A DNA stretch of 64,000 bases from Duganella sp. SG902. GTDB lineage: Bacteria; Pseudomonadota; Gammaproteobacteria; Burkholderiales; Burkholderiaceae_D. The notes under the pieces are model-generated. The model did not search any database and was not told the DNA's origin. It was given only the letters and a program-made list of their open reading frames with translations. Where the stretch lies: assembly GCF_013376005.1 (NCBI RefSeq), contig NZ_JABMJK010000009.1, positions 223,453-287,452 of the forward strand, given 5' to 3'. A program made the translations under genes and the position numbers. Of this stretch, positions 43,386-52,773 are shown one piece after another; the stretch's first letter is position 1, and every line of letters starts with the position of its first letter.

Positions 43386-43389
43386 GGAC

Positions 43390-44589
43390 TTACTCTTTAG
43401 GTTTGGCGGCTTCGCGGCGGTTGAAGCCCGCCACCATGTCGAAGCGGAACAGACGGCACTCCAGCGCCCCGTTGAAGAACGGCGTCTTGCGCGATTCCTT
43501 CAACCGCAGCAGCTTGGGCACGCCCAGATCGGCCGTGAACAGATACACCGTCCAGCCGGCGAAGCGCTGCTTCAAGGTGCTGCTGAAATCCGCATAGAAG
43601 CTGTTGGCCAGTTCATCCTGCTCCAGCGAGCTGTCGCCGCGCACGCCGATACGTTCGCCATAGGGAGGATTGGTCAGCAGAATGCCCGGCTGCGCAGTCG
43701 GCGCCTGCACCTGCTGCGCCTCGATCTGCTTCAGCGGCACGTCGAACAGAATGCCGGCGCTGCGCAGATTGTGACGCGCCATCGCCACCATGTCGCCCGA
43801 AATATCCGAACCGAAAATGGTTGGCTCGGCCGGCAGCGGATTTGGTTTGATGGCGGCCTTCATCTCCTGCCAAGGCTGCGGATCGAAGTCATGAAACTTC
43901 TCGAACGCGAAACGGCGGCGCGCGCCCGGCGGCACGCCCTGCACCATCTGCGCGGCTTCGCACAGGATGGTGCCGGAGCCGCACATCGGGTCGAACAGCG
44001 GCATGCCCGGCTTCCAGCCAGCCACACGCAGCAGGCCGGCGGCCAGGTTCTCGCGCAGCGGCGCGTCGCCGGTCTCGGTGCGCCAGCCGCGCTTGAACAG
44101 CGCCTCGCCCGAGGTGTCCAGGTAGACGATGAACTGGTGCGCGTCAACGAAGCCGAAGATGCGCATGTCCGGTTCCTTGGTATCGACCGAAGGGCGCTTC
44201 TTGTACTGGTCGAGGAAGCGGTCACAGATCGCATCCTTGATTTTCAGCGTGGTGAACTCCAGGCTTTTCAGCGGCGACTTCACCGCCGTCAGATCGACGC
44301 GGATGGTGTGGTCGTAGCCGAACCATTCTTCCCATGGCTGCGCCAGGGTCAGGTCATAGATATCGTTCTCGTTCTTGTAGCCGCCGGCGGCCATGCGCAT
44401 CAGCACGCGCGAGGCGATGCGCGAGTGCAGGTTGATGCGATACGAATCCTCAAGATCACCGGAAGCGTGCACGCCGCCGGGGACTTCGTTGTGCACCTTC
44501 ATGGTGGTGCTTTGTTGCGCGATCTCGCGCAGTTCTTCGGCCAACGCCGCTTCCATGCCGCGCGGGCATGGGCAAAAGAAGGATGCCAT
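43390..44589 (-). CDS. rlmL: THUMP-domain 23S rRNA methyltransferase (RlmL-like)
   Basis: 399 residues: THUMP RNA-binding domain (~45-160) and a SAM methyltransferase domain. FDPMCGSGTILCEAAQ is the SAM site and LLTNPPYGERIG the NPPY catalytic motif of base N-methylation. E. coli RlmL makes m2G2445; this protein corresponds to that N-terminal half alone, without the RlmK part, as usual in betaproteobacteria. Confidence 0.9.
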   Translation of the reverse strand: MASFFCPCPRGMEAALAEELREIAQQSTTMKVHNEVPGGVHASGDLEDSYRINLHSRIASRVLMRMAAGGYKNENDIYDLTLAQPWEEWFGYDHTIRVDLTAVKSPLKSLEFTTLKIKDAICDRFLDQYKKRPSVDTKEPDMRIFGFVDAHQFIVYLDTSGEALFKRGWRTETGDAPLRENLAAGLLRVAGWKPGMPLFDPMCGSGTILCEAAQMVQGVPPGARRRFAFEKFHDFDPQPWQEMKAAIKPNPLPAEPTIFGSDISGDMVAMARHNLRSAGILFDVPLKQIEAQQVQAPTAQPGILLTNPPYGERIGVRGDSSLEQDELANSFYADFSSTLKQRFAGWTVYLFTADLGVPKLLRLKESRKTPFFNGALECRLFRFDMVAGFNRREAAKPKE

Positions 44590-44625
44590 AGGTGTACCTT
44601 TTGTCCGTTAAAAAATACCGTTCTC

Positions 44626-45042
44626 TCAGAACGGCTTCACTACCACCAACAACACGATGGCCAGCATCGCAAACACCGGCAACTCGTTAAACACGCGGAA
44701 CCACTTGTGGCTACGCTTGTTCTCACCGCGCTCGAAGCGCTTGAGGATGCCGCCGCACATATGGTGATAACCGATCACCAGCACCACCAGCGTCAGCTTG
44801 GCGTGCAACCAGCCCGGCATGTGCACGCCGTACTGCATATACACCAGGATCGCGCCGAACAGCACCGCGAACACCGACAGCCACATCGAAAAGCGATACA
44901 GCTTGCGCGCCATCAGCAGCAGGCGCGCGGTGGTGTTCTTGTCGGTCTCCATCGCCAGGTTGACGAAGATGCGCGGCAGGTAGAACACGCCGGCCATCCA
45001 GGCAATCACGAAGAAGATGTGCAGTGCTTTAATCCATAACAT
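44626..45042 (-). CDS. hemJ: HemJ/CopD-type membrane protein, protoporphyrinogen oxidase
   Basis: 138 residues, four membrane segments. ALHIFFVIAWMAGVFYLPRI carries the conserved His of the HemJ heme-binding site and WLHAKLTLVVLVIGYHH the conserved Lys/His region. HemJ converts protoporphyrinogen IX to protoporphyrin IX in heme synthesis. Its ATG lies inside the last 14 bp of the upstream nuclease-like gene, so translation may now depend on coupling to that gene. Confidence 0.88.
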   Translation of the reverse strand: MLWIKALHIFFVIAWMAGVFYLPRIFVNLAMETDKNTTARLLLMARKLYRFSMWLSVFAVLFGAILVYMQYGVHMPGWLHAKLTLVVLVIGYHHMCGGILKRFERGENKRSHKWFRVFNELPVFAMLAIVLLVVVKPF

Positions 45043-45658
45043 TTTCTATTACCTTGCTTATGTTTCGAACAAGAGAATCTTCAAATAAATCAAACGACTT
45101 AAGTCCTCGTAGAGCAGCAAAGCTAGTCGTTCGCCGAGCAACCAATGCTCTTTCCTTTTCCGGGCTAAACTTCTTTAACGCTCGGCCACTCTTTTCTGTA
45201 GCAACACAAAGTGCATTTAAAAGAAGAGCCTTAGGATCAAGTTGTGTCTCCCACAATCGCTTATGGGGCAATTTAAGGTCGACTCGACCATTCTGATTTC
45301 CTGCCGCAGACCTAATCGCCATCTCGTCTGATAACAGCCATGCTTCAGTCATTCGCACCGGAATAATCGGAGTACAAATAGCATCTAGCTTATCTAAGGC
45401 CGTATTTATTTCTTCCAATCTTTTTTCTACCCCTTGTCCTTCCTCGTCCCGATGCACGAGAAGGATATCGCATGGAAAAAACTTAATTGCAGCCGGGATT
45501 CTATTTTCCAGACTCATGCCTATCTTACCCAATTCTTTAGCGAAGGTAGATTGAAAACGAATATGTGGAAAATTCTCAGAAATAAGCCAGTCGATTATCG
45601 GAATAAGGACCTCATCTGAGGTACCATCCGCCAAAAGAGTGCATCGAAGTATCTTCAT
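45029..45658 (-). CDS. TOPRIM/DUF4276-like putative nuclease
   Basis: 209 residues. LADGTSDEVLIPIIDWLI (acidic D11, D15, E16), then FPCDILLVHRDEEGQG (D71, E72) and PVRMTEAWLLSDE (E105, W107) resemble the acidic strands of TOPRIM/OLD-like and DUF4276 proteins. The order suits a metal-dependent nuclease, which is inferred. It follows an AAA-type ATPase by 7 bp; such pairs (PARIS, AbiL/Rlo-like, OLD class 2) act in phage defence. ATG 45658 chosen; an overlapping TTG at 45676 is possible. AT-rich compared with flanks. Confidence 0.6.
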   Translation of the reverse strand: MKILRCTLLADGTSDEVLIPIIDWLISENFPHIRFQSTFAKELGKIGMSLENRIPAAIKFFPCDILLVHRDEEGQGVEKRLEEINTALDKLDAICTPIIPVRMTEAWLLSDEMAIRSAAGNQNGRVDLKLPHKRLWETQLDPKALLLNALCVATEKSGRALKKFSPEKERALVARRTTSFAALRGLKSFDLFEDSLVRNISKVIENVMD

Positions 45659-45665
45659 AGAATGA

Positions 45666-47069
45666 TTACTTCGCAACCAATTCCATTTGATGCTTATATA
45701 CCTGCATCAAATTCAATCTTCCCGCAACGGTATCAGCAGGATCATCTTTTCCTAGAAAATCCAAAAGCGCCGCAAAAGTTACTGTTTCATTTTCCGAAAT
45801 AGCATCAACACCAGCTTTAGTTCGCCACGTCCCAATTATCGGATAAAAATTCGACAAAGAAGCACCATCACGCTTATACGCCTGAGAAACAATAATGTTA
45901 TCTGTTTGTAGTCTCTGAATAACCAAAGGAGAATGTGTATTTATAATTATCTGACGAAGCGGGTTATCTTCACTTACTGCATATTCGGTATCAACAGCCA
46001 TCTCGCTCAGCAGCTCTACAATTGCAGGTATCCGAGCAGGGTGGATTCCGTTTTCTGGTTCCTCCAAACAGATTACACCGCCAGACTCCGCGTCAGCTCC
46101 AATAATAGACAAAGCTAAGAATCGGAGGGTTCCATCAGACAATGCCCTTGCTTCATGCTTAATCCCACTAATAGTTTCGAGATAAAGCGTTTTCAATTGG
46201 CGCCGTTCATCAATGTCAACTGATATTTTCCCAACATCGGGTAACAGGTTCGAGAGCTGGTTCGCCACTTCCTCATATTTTCCTAAACGATCTAATGTTG
46301 CCGGCAAATGCTCCCCCGTCGGAGACACCTTACTGGCAGCTAGGAAGTCATCAGGACGGCGCAAAGAGCTAGACTCTAGTTGCAAATTTATCCACGACTG
46401 CATCTCTCTTCTTGCTGCAAGTGCTGTTGGTCGATCTATTGTATTGATATTACTTAAGATAGTTCGTTCAGCCTTAGAAATAGGAATACTGATCGGCTGT
46501 CCACTTGTTTGATCTTGGCGAATTTTCGCCACATTAGGCTCTTTAGGATCAATATAAATGAAGTTAACTTTACTTCCACCCCTATAAATGGACTCAAAGA
46601 ATTCTTTAGACATTGGGAATCCGAGGCGCCGCTTAGCATCGCCTTTTTGGATAAAATCCAACGATTCATGAACCAACTCGATTCCTTCAGGCGTCGAAGC
46701 TGTTGCAGGAATGTAACGCAACCCCAATTGGTACTCTAGGTATGTGACCTTGGGCTTTGCCTCGCGCCCAAAATCATCAACAACGATGCCATTCACGAGG
46801 AAATCAACTTCAAACTCCATCAGTTGAAATTGATCTTTTGCCGTCTTCGTAAACAGTGAGGATATACTCGCCCTCTGCCGGCTGCTATTGCGGATTCTTG
46901 TTGCTGCATCAATTATTGATGTATCAGCAAGATCTTTCAAGAAAAGGATGGCATCAAAAAGGTTAGATTTGCCGACCCCATTTATACCAGCTACACAAGT
47001 AAATGGGCCAAAGTGAACCTCTATATCCTCTAAGCTCTTGAAACCCTTGACCTTCAGTCTAGTCAGCAT
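45666..47069 (-). CDS. AAA_21/OLD-like ABC-type ATPase
   Basis: 467 residues. Walker A GINGVGKSN (29-37) after LKVKGFKSLEDIEVHFGPF, the typical SMC/RecF/OLD opening; ABC-signature-like ARALSDGTLRFLALSII and Walker B VICLEEPENGIHPARI (~345-360); a late His in IINTHSPLVIQRL (H-loop). No membrane parts, so cytoplasmic. Likely ATPase sensor of a two-gene defence module with the downstream nuclease-like gene. CAGGAGAGAGGG precedes the ATG. AT-richer than proA and hemJ on either side. Confidence 0.85.
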   Translation of the reverse strand: MLTRLKVKGFKSLEDIEVHFGPFTCVAGINGVGKSNLFDAILFLKDLADTSIIDAATRIRNSSRQRASISSLFTKTAKDQFQLMEFEVDFLVNGIVVDDFGREAKPKVTYLEYQLGLRYIPATASTPEGIELVHESLDFIQKGDAKRRLGFPMSKEFFESIYRGGSKVNFIYIDPKEPNVAKIRQDQTSGQPISIPISKAERTILSNINTIDRPTALAARREMQSWINLQLESSSLRRPDDFLAASKVSPTGEHLPATLDRLGKYEEVANQLSNLLPDVGKISVDIDERRQLKTLYLETISGIKHEARALSDGTLRFLALSIIGADAESGGVICLEEPENGIHPARIPAIVELLSEMAVDTEYAVSEDNPLRQIIINTHSPLVIQRLQTDNIIVSQAYKRDGASLSNFYPIIGTWRTKAGVDAISENETVTFAALLDFLGKDDPADTVAGRLNLMQVYKHQMELVAK

Positions 47070-47090
47070 AGCCCTCTCTCCTGCCCGATA

Positions 47091-48356
47091 TCAACAACGA
47101 ACTTCCCCATGTCCCAAAACGATATATTTTAGCGATGTTAAACCTTCAAGCCCCACCGGGCCGCGCGCGTGCAGCTTGTCGTTGGAGATGCCGATTTCGG
47201 CGCCCAGGCCGTACTCAAAGCCGTCCGCGAAACGGGTCGAGGCGTTGACCATGACAGAGGCCGAATCCACTTCGCGCAGGAAGCGCATCGCCGCCGAGTG
47301 GTCCTCGGTGACGATGGACTCGGTGTGCTTGGACGAGTAGGTGTTGATGTGGTCCATCGCCTCGTCCATGTCGGCCACGATTTTCACCGCCAGGATGGCC
47401 GCCAGGTATTCGGTCGACCAGTCTTCCTCGGTGGCGTCCACCAGATGCGGGTAGCCGGCCAGGATCGCCTTCGCTTCGGCGTCGGCGCGCAGCTCGACCT
47501 GTTTGGTCGCGTATAGCTTGGCCAGTTCCGGCAGCACCGCCGGGGCGATCGAACGCGCCACCAGCAGCGTCTCCATGGTGTTGCAGGTGCCGTAGCGGTG
47601 GCACTTGGCGTTGAACGCGATGTCCAGCGCCTTCTTCATGTCGGCCTTGCTATCGATGTAGACGTGGCAGATGCCATCCAGGTGCTTAATCATCGGCACC
47701 GTGGCTTCCTCCATCAGGCGCGCGATCAGGCCCTTGCCGCCGCGCGGCACGATCACGTCCACGTACTGCGGCATGGTGATCAGGGCGCCGACGGCGGCGC
47801 GGTCGGTGGTTTCCACCACTTGCACGCCGTCGGCCGGCAGGCCGGCGCCTTCCAGTCCTTCCTTCACCAGCTTGGCCAGCGCGCGGTTGCAGTGGATGGC
47901 TTCCGAGCCACCGCGCAGAATGGTGGCGTTGCCGCTCTTGATGCACAGGCCCGCCGCGTCCACCGTCACGTTCGGGCGCGATTCGTAGATGATGCCGATG
48001 ACGCCCAGCGGCACGCGCATCTGGCCGACCTGGATGCCGGTCGGGCGGAATTTCAGGCCGGAGATTTCTCCGATCGGGTCGGGCAGCGCGACGATCTGGC
48101 GCAGGCCTTCCACCATGGTGGCGATGGCCTTGTCCGACAGCGCCAGGCGGTCCAGCATGGCCGGTTCCAGGCCGTTGGCGGCGGCGGCGTCCATGTCGAG
48201 TTTATTGGCGGCGCGCAGGGCGTCGGCGTCGCGCTCGATCGCGTCCGCGATCAGCGACAGCGCGCGGTTGCGCTGCGCGCTGTTGGCGCGGGCCATGGCG
48301 CGCGAAGCCTTGCGCGCCTGCTGGCCCAGTTGTTCCATGTAGTGTTTGGTATCCAT
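47091..48356 (-). CDS. proA: Gamma-glutamyl phosphate reductase
   Basis: 421 residues. ProA reduces gamma-glutamyl phosphate with NADPH in proline synthesis. IIYESRPNVTVDAAGLCIKS, NATILRGGSEAIHCN and catalytic-Cys region KCHRYGTCNTMETLL are standard, as is the C-terminal LGAEIGISNDKLHARGPVGL. Ends 21 bp before the ATPase of the inserted pair. Confidence 0.97.
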   Translation of the reverse strand: MDTKHYMEQLGQQARKASRAMARANSAQRNRALSLIADAIERDADALRAANKLDMDAAAANGLEPAMLDRLALSDKAIATMVEGLRQIVALPDPIGEISGLKFRPTGIQVGQMRVPLGVIGIIYESRPNVTVDAAGLCIKSGNATILRGGSEAIHCNRALAKLVKEGLEGAGLPADGVQVVETTDRAAVGALITMPQYVDVIVPRGGKGLIARLMEEATVPMIKHLDGICHVYIDSKADMKKALDIAFNAKCHRYGTCNTMETLLVARSIAPAVLPELAKLYATKQVELRADAEAKAILAGYPHLVDATEEDWSTEYLAAILAVKIVADMDEAMDHINTYSSKHTESIVTEDHSAAMRFLREVDSASVMVNASTRFADGFEYGLGAEIGISNDKLHARGPVGLEGLTSLKYIVLGHGEVRC

Positions 48357-48370
48357 CGTTATCCTAGCAG

Positions 48371-48459
48371 CGTCATTCCGGCGCAAGCCGGAATCCATAG
48401 AACGCATGCGCTGTGTTAATGCATGCCTTCCATGGGTACCGGCTTTCGCCGGTACGACG
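48371..48459. repeat. REP-like pair, copy 4
   Basis: GTCATTCCGGCGCAAGCCGG plus AATCCATAG, and a diverged mirror (CATGGGTACCGGCTTTCGCC, then GGTACGACG) at 48431-48459, between holA and proA. Confidence 0.85.
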
Positions 48460-48463
48460 GGTT

Positions 48464-49480
48464 TCAGCCGCGGGCGACCTTGAGCGCCAATTGCAGCATC
48501 GCGTCCCAAGCGTCGCCGGCATGCGCCTTAGTGCGCAGTCCCTTGATCATTTTATCCACCTGCGCGGCATCCTTCATCGCCGCCTCCAACGTCGGCAGCG
48601 AAATGCGGCGCAGCGCCGGATCCATCATGCGTTCCTTCGGCCCCCAGATGCGATGCTCCTTCAGCAGCGCCCCCAGCGGCCGGCCTTGCGCCATGCCCGC
48701 CTTCAGCTTGAGCAGCGTGCGGATCTCGTCCGACACCGCCCACAGCACCAGCGGCAAGGCCTCGCCCTCGCCTTTCAGGCCATCCAGCATGCGGATCAAG
48801 CGCGCCGGATCGCCGGCCAGCATCGCCTCACTAAGCTTGAACACATCATAGCGCGCCACATTCAGCACCGCCTCGTGCACCTGCTCGTAAGTCAGCTTGC
48901 CCGGCTCGTGCAGCAAAGCCAGTTTCTGAATCTCCTGATGGGCCGCAAGCAGATTGCCTTCCACGCGATCCGCGATGAAATCAATACTCTGCCGGTCCGC
49001 GCTCTGCCCTTGTTGGGCAAGGCGCTGGCCTATCCAATTGGGCAAATGCGCCCGTTCCACCTGCGGGATGTCGATATACACCGCCGCCTGCTGCAGCGCG
49101 GTCACCCACGCCGCCTTCTGCGTCTGCCAATCCAGCTTCGGCAGCGTGATCAAAGTCAGGTTGTCCGGACTCAGATCCTTCACATAATTCTGCAGTGCCG
49201 CGCCGCCATCCTTGCCCGGCTTGCCGGTCGGGATGCGCAGCTCGATCAGCTTCTTGTCACCAAACAGCGACAGCGCCTGATTGGCCGCCAGCAGCTCGCC
49301 CCACTTGAAGCTGCGCTCCACGGTCAGCACGTCGCGCTCGGAATAGCCCTGCGCGCGCGCCGCCTTGCGGATCTTGTCCGCGGCTTCCAGCGCCAGCAAA
49401 TGCTCGTCGCTGGTGATCACGTACAGCTGCGACAGCGATTTGCTCAAATGGCCGTCCAGCGCCTCCAACCGTAATTGCAT
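48464..49480 (-). CDS. holA: DNA polymerase III subunit delta
   Basis: 338 residues. HolA is the clamp-loader wrench. The N-terminal LYVITSDEHLLALEAADKIR, LSLFGDKKLIELRIPTGKPG, middle LPNWIGQRLAQQGQS and C-terminal collar region LWAVSDEIRTLLKLKAG fit the family. It follows lptE by 9 bp, the usual leuS-lptE-holA order. Confidence 0.94.
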   Translation of the reverse strand: MQLRLEALDGHLSKSLSQLYVITSDEHLLALEAADKIRKAARAQGYSERDVLTVERSFKWGELLAANQALSLFGDKKLIELRIPTGKPGKDGGAALQNYVKDLSPDNLTLITLPKLDWQTQKAAWVTALQQAAVYIDIPQVERAHLPNWIGQRLAQQGQSADRQSIDFIADRVEGNLLAAHQEIQKLALLHEPGKLTYEQVHEAVLNVARYDVFKLSEAMLAGDPARLIRMLDGLKGEGEALPLVLWAVSDEIRTLLKLKAGMAQGRPLGALLKEHRIWGPKERMMDPALRRISLPTLEAAMKDAAQVDKMIKGLRTKAHAGDAWDAMLQLALKVARG

Positions 49481-49489
49481 GCGGCGCCT

Positions 49490-50095
49490 TTACTGAATCG
49501 GCACGGCCGGCGGAATCGTCGACGGCTGCGCCGATGGCTGCTTGTCGGCCGGCAGCGGCGTCGGCGCCAGCGACACGCCCGGCGTTTTCACGGCGGCGAT
49601 GCGGCGCATCATCTGCTGTACCAGGTCGGTCTGCATGTCCTTGTACAGCAGGGCTTCTTCCTGCTCTTTTGCCAGCAGCTGGGTTTCGTTAAAGTCGATC
49701 GGGCGCGTCAGCGTGATCGTGGTTGGTCCCAGCAGCTCCGTGCCCTGCTTGTCCAGCACGCGGAACACGATGTTGTAGGTCAGCAGATACTGACGCACGC
49801 GGCCATTGCTGTTCAGCGACAGAATGGTTTTGGTCTTGGTCTTCTCGGGATTCGACAGCACGTCGACCACGCCGTCGGCGTCCTTGGCGGCGCTGACCAC
49901 CGTGGTGCCGCCGTTGGCGCGGATGTTGCGCTTCAAATCGATCGCCAAAGGCGACGACTCCGGCAGTCCCACGTAAATCGTCGGGAACGGCAGCGTGTAA
50001 TGGCCGCTGTCGCCGCGCAGGTGGAAGCCGCAGCCCGACAGCGTCAGCGCCGCCGCCAGCACCGCCGCGCTCAAGAACTTCGAAGTCGTTGCCAT
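49490..50095 (-). CDS. lptE: LPS-assembly lipoprotein LptE
   Basis: 201 residues, lipobox LTLSGCGFHLRG with the typical CGFHLRG start. LptE plugs LptD in the outer membrane and aids LPS insertion. TLPFPTIYVGLPESSPLAID and YLLTYNIVFRVLDKQG are core strands. A Pro/Gln-rich tail ends the protein. Confidence 0.94.
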   Translation of the reverse strand: MATTSKFLSAAVLAAALTLSGCGFHLRGDSGHYTLPFPTIYVGLPESSPLAIDLKRNIRANGGTTVVSAAKDADGVVDVLSNPEKTKTKTILSLNSNGRVRQYLLTYNIVFRVLDKQGTELLGPTTITLTRPIDFNETQLLAKEQEEALLYKDMQTDLVQQMMRRIAAVKTPGVSLAPTPLPADKQPSAQPSTIPPAVPIQ

Positions 50096-50104
50096 ATCTC
50101 TGCC

Positions 50105-52726
50105 TTACACGACGATGTTGACCAGTTTGCCCGGTACGACGATGACCTTCTTCGGCGCGCCTTCGATGAATTTCTGCACCGCCTCGTTGGCCAGCGCGGC
50201 TGCCTCGATGGCCGCCTTGTCGGCGCCCTTGGCCACCACCACGCTGCCGCGCAGCTTGCCGTTCACCTGAATCATCATCTCGATTTCCGACTGTTCCAGC
50301 GCGGCCGGATCAACCTGCGGCCATTGCGCGTCCAGGATGTCGCCGGCGTAGCCCAGCTCCTTCCACAGCACGTGGGTGATGTGCGGCGCCACAGGGTTCA
50401 GCAGGCGCAGGAAGATCGCATAGCCTTCCGACAGCACGGCCGCTTCCACGTCCTTGGCCGATTCCAGCGTGTTCAGCATCTTCATGCAGGCCGACACCAC
50501 GGTGTTGTACTGGATGCGCTTGACGTCGTAGTCGGCCTGCTGCAGCACCTTGTGCACTTCGCGGCGCAGGGTCTTGCCGGCGTCGGTGGTGGCGGCGGCG
50601 GCCAGCGGCGAGCCGGCGGCGGCGATGGCTTCACGCTGCGCATAGCCGAAGTTCCACACGCGCTTCAAGAAGCGGTTGGCGCCTTCCACGCCACTGCCCG
50701 ACCATTCCAGCGTCTGTTCCGGCGGCGAGGCGAACATGGTGAACAGGCGCGCGGTGTCGGCGCCGTATTGTTCGATCTGCGCTTGCGGGTCGATGCCGTT
50801 GTTCTTCGACTTCGACATCTTCTCGGTGCCGCCGATCTGCACCGGCTGGCCGTCGTCCTTCAGCACCGCGCCTTGTGGGCGGCCCTTGTCATCCAGGGTC
50901 AGGTCAACGTCGGCCGGGTTGAACCAGGTCTTCTTGCCGGCGGCGTCTTCGCGGTAGTAGGTTTCGTTCAGCACCATGCCTTGGGTCAGCAGGTTGACGA
51001 AGGGCTCGTCGAACTTGACCAGGCCCAGATCGCGCATCACCTTGGTCCAGAAGCGCGCGTACAGCAGGTGCAGCACAGCGTGTTCGATACCGCCGATGTA
51101 CTGGTCCATCGGCATCCAGTAATCGTTGCGGCTGTCGACCATGGCTTCGTTCGAGCCCGGCGAGGTATAGCGCATGTAGTACCACGACGAATCGACGAAG
51201 GTATCCATGGTGTCGGTTTCGCGACGGGCCGGTTTGCCGCACTGTGGGCAATCGCACTTCAGGAAGGCTTCGTACTTGTTCAGTGGGTTGCCGCTGCCAT
51301 CAGGGACGCAGTCTTCCGGCAGCACCACCGGCAGGTCTTTTTCCGGCACCGGTACCGAGCCGCAATCGGCACAGTTGATCATCGGGATCGGCGTGCCCCA
51401 GTAGCGCTGGCGCGAGATGCCCCAGTCGCGCAGGCGGAAGGTGATTTTCTTCTCACCCAGGCCCTTGGCGGCCATGTCGGCGGCCACCGCGTCCACCGCT
51501 TCGGCGTAACGCAGGCCGTCGTACTTGCCGGAGTTGGTGACGATGGAGACTTCCTTGTCGCCATACCATTCCTGCCACGCGTCGGTGGAGAATTCCTGGC
51601 CTTCGGCCTTGATGACCTGCTTGATCGGCAGGTTGTATTTCTTGGCGAACGCGAAATCGCGCTCGTCGTGCGCCGGCACGCCCATCACGGCGCCGTCGCC
51701 GTAGGTCATCAGCACGTAGTTGCCGACCCAGACTTCCACCTTGTCGCCGGTGATCGGATGGGTGACGAACAGGCCGGTCGGCATGCCCTTCTTCTCCATC
51801 GTGGCCATGTCGGCTTCGATCACGGAGCCCAGTTTGCACTCGGCGTTGAAGGCGGCCAGCTCCGGGTTGGTCTGCGCGGCCAGCACGGCCAGCGGGTGTT
51901 CGGCGGCGACGGCGCAGAAGGTCACGCCCATCACGGTGTCCGGACGGGTGGTGAAGACGTACATCTTGCCGTCGTTGATCAAGTTGCCGTCGGCGTCCTT
52001 GATGTCGTGGGTGAAGGCGAAGCGCACGCCGGTCGACTTGCCGATCCAGTTGGACTGCATGATGCGCACGCGCTCAGGCCAGCCCGGCAGCTTGTTGTCG
52101 ACGTGTTCCAGCAGTTCCTCGGCGTAGTCGGTGATGCGCGCGTAGTACATCGGGATCTCGCGCTTCTCGATCACCGCGCCCGAGCGCCAACCCTTGCCGT
52201 CGATCACCTGCTCGTTGGCCAGCACGGTCTGGTCGATCGGGTCCCAGTTCACGGTGCCGGTCTTCTTGTAGATGATGCCTTTTTCCAGCATCTTCAGGAA
52301 CATCCACTGGTTCCACTTGTAGTACTCCGGCTTGCACGCGGTCATTTCGCGCGACCAGTCGATGGCCAGGCCCATCAGCTCCATCTGCGAGCGCATGTGG
52401 GCGATGTTGGAATAGGTCCACTGCGCCGGCGGCACGTTGTTGGCCATCGCCGCGTTTTCCGCCGGCATGCCGAACGCATCCCAGCCCATCGGCATGAGGA
52501 TGTTGTAGCCGTTCATGCGCAGGTAGCGGTACATCACGTCGTTGATCGTATAGTTGCGGACGTGGCCCATGTGCAGCTTGCCCGATGGGTAAGGCAGCAT
52601 CGAGCAGGCGTAGTACTTACCTTTAGGGAAGCGCGGGTCGTTTTCGACGGCTTTGTAGGCGTCGATGGCCTTCCAGTGGGATTGAGCGGCTTTTTCTACG
52701 TCGGCGGGACTATATTTATCTTGCAT
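50105..52726 (-). CDS. leuS: Leucyl-tRNA synthetase
   Basis: 873 residues. The class I motifs are PYPSGKLHMGHVRNYTIND (HIGH) and MSKSKNNGIDPQ (KMSKS); the editing domain lies between (TRPDTVMGVTF). A zinc-type CPQC segment is present. The ATG at 52726 gives the standard start MQDKYSPADVEKAAQ. First gene of the leuS-lptE-holA operon. Confidence 0.98.
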   Translation of the reverse strand: MQDKYSPADVEKAAQSHWKAIDAYKAVENDPRFPKGKYYACSMLPYPSGKLHMGHVRNYTINDVMYRYLRMNGYNILMPMGWDAFGMPAENAAMANNVPPAQWTYSNIAHMRSQMELMGLAIDWSREMTACKPEYYKWNQWMFLKMLEKGIIYKKTGTVNWDPIDQTVLANEQVIDGKGWRSGAVIEKREIPMYYARITDYAEELLEHVDNKLPGWPERVRIMQSNWIGKSTGVRFAFTHDIKDADGNLINDGKMYVFTTRPDTVMGVTFCAVAAEHPLAVLAAQTNPELAAFNAECKLGSVIEADMATMEKKGMPTGLFVTHPITGDKVEVWVGNYVLMTYGDGAVMGVPAHDERDFAFAKKYNLPIKQVIKAEGQEFSTDAWQEWYGDKEVSIVTNSGKYDGLRYAEAVDAVAADMAAKGLGEKKITFRLRDWGISRQRYWGTPIPMINCADCGSVPVPEKDLPVVLPEDCVPDGSGNPLNKYEAFLKCDCPQCGKPARRETDTMDTFVDSSWYYMRYTSPGSNEAMVDSRNDYWMPMDQYIGGIEHAVLHLLYARFWTKVMRDLGLVKFDEPFVNLLTQGMVLNETYYREDAAGKKTWFNPADVDLTLDDKGRPQGAVLKDDGQPVQIGGTEKMSKSKNNGIDPQAQIEQYGADTARLFTMFASPPEQTLEWSGSGVEGANRFLKRVWNFGYAQREAIAAAGSPLAAAATTDAGKTLRREVHKVLQQADYDVKRIQYNTVVSACMKMLNTLESAKDVEAAVLSEGYAIFLRLLNPVAPHITHVLWKELGYAGDILDAQWPQVDPAALEQSEIEMMIQVNGKLRGSVVVAKGADKAAIEAAALANEAVQKFIEGAPKKVIVVPGKLVNIVV

Positions 52727-52773
52727 GATGATGTACGGCCAAAAGTTGAATATGAACCGGACATTATACCGTT

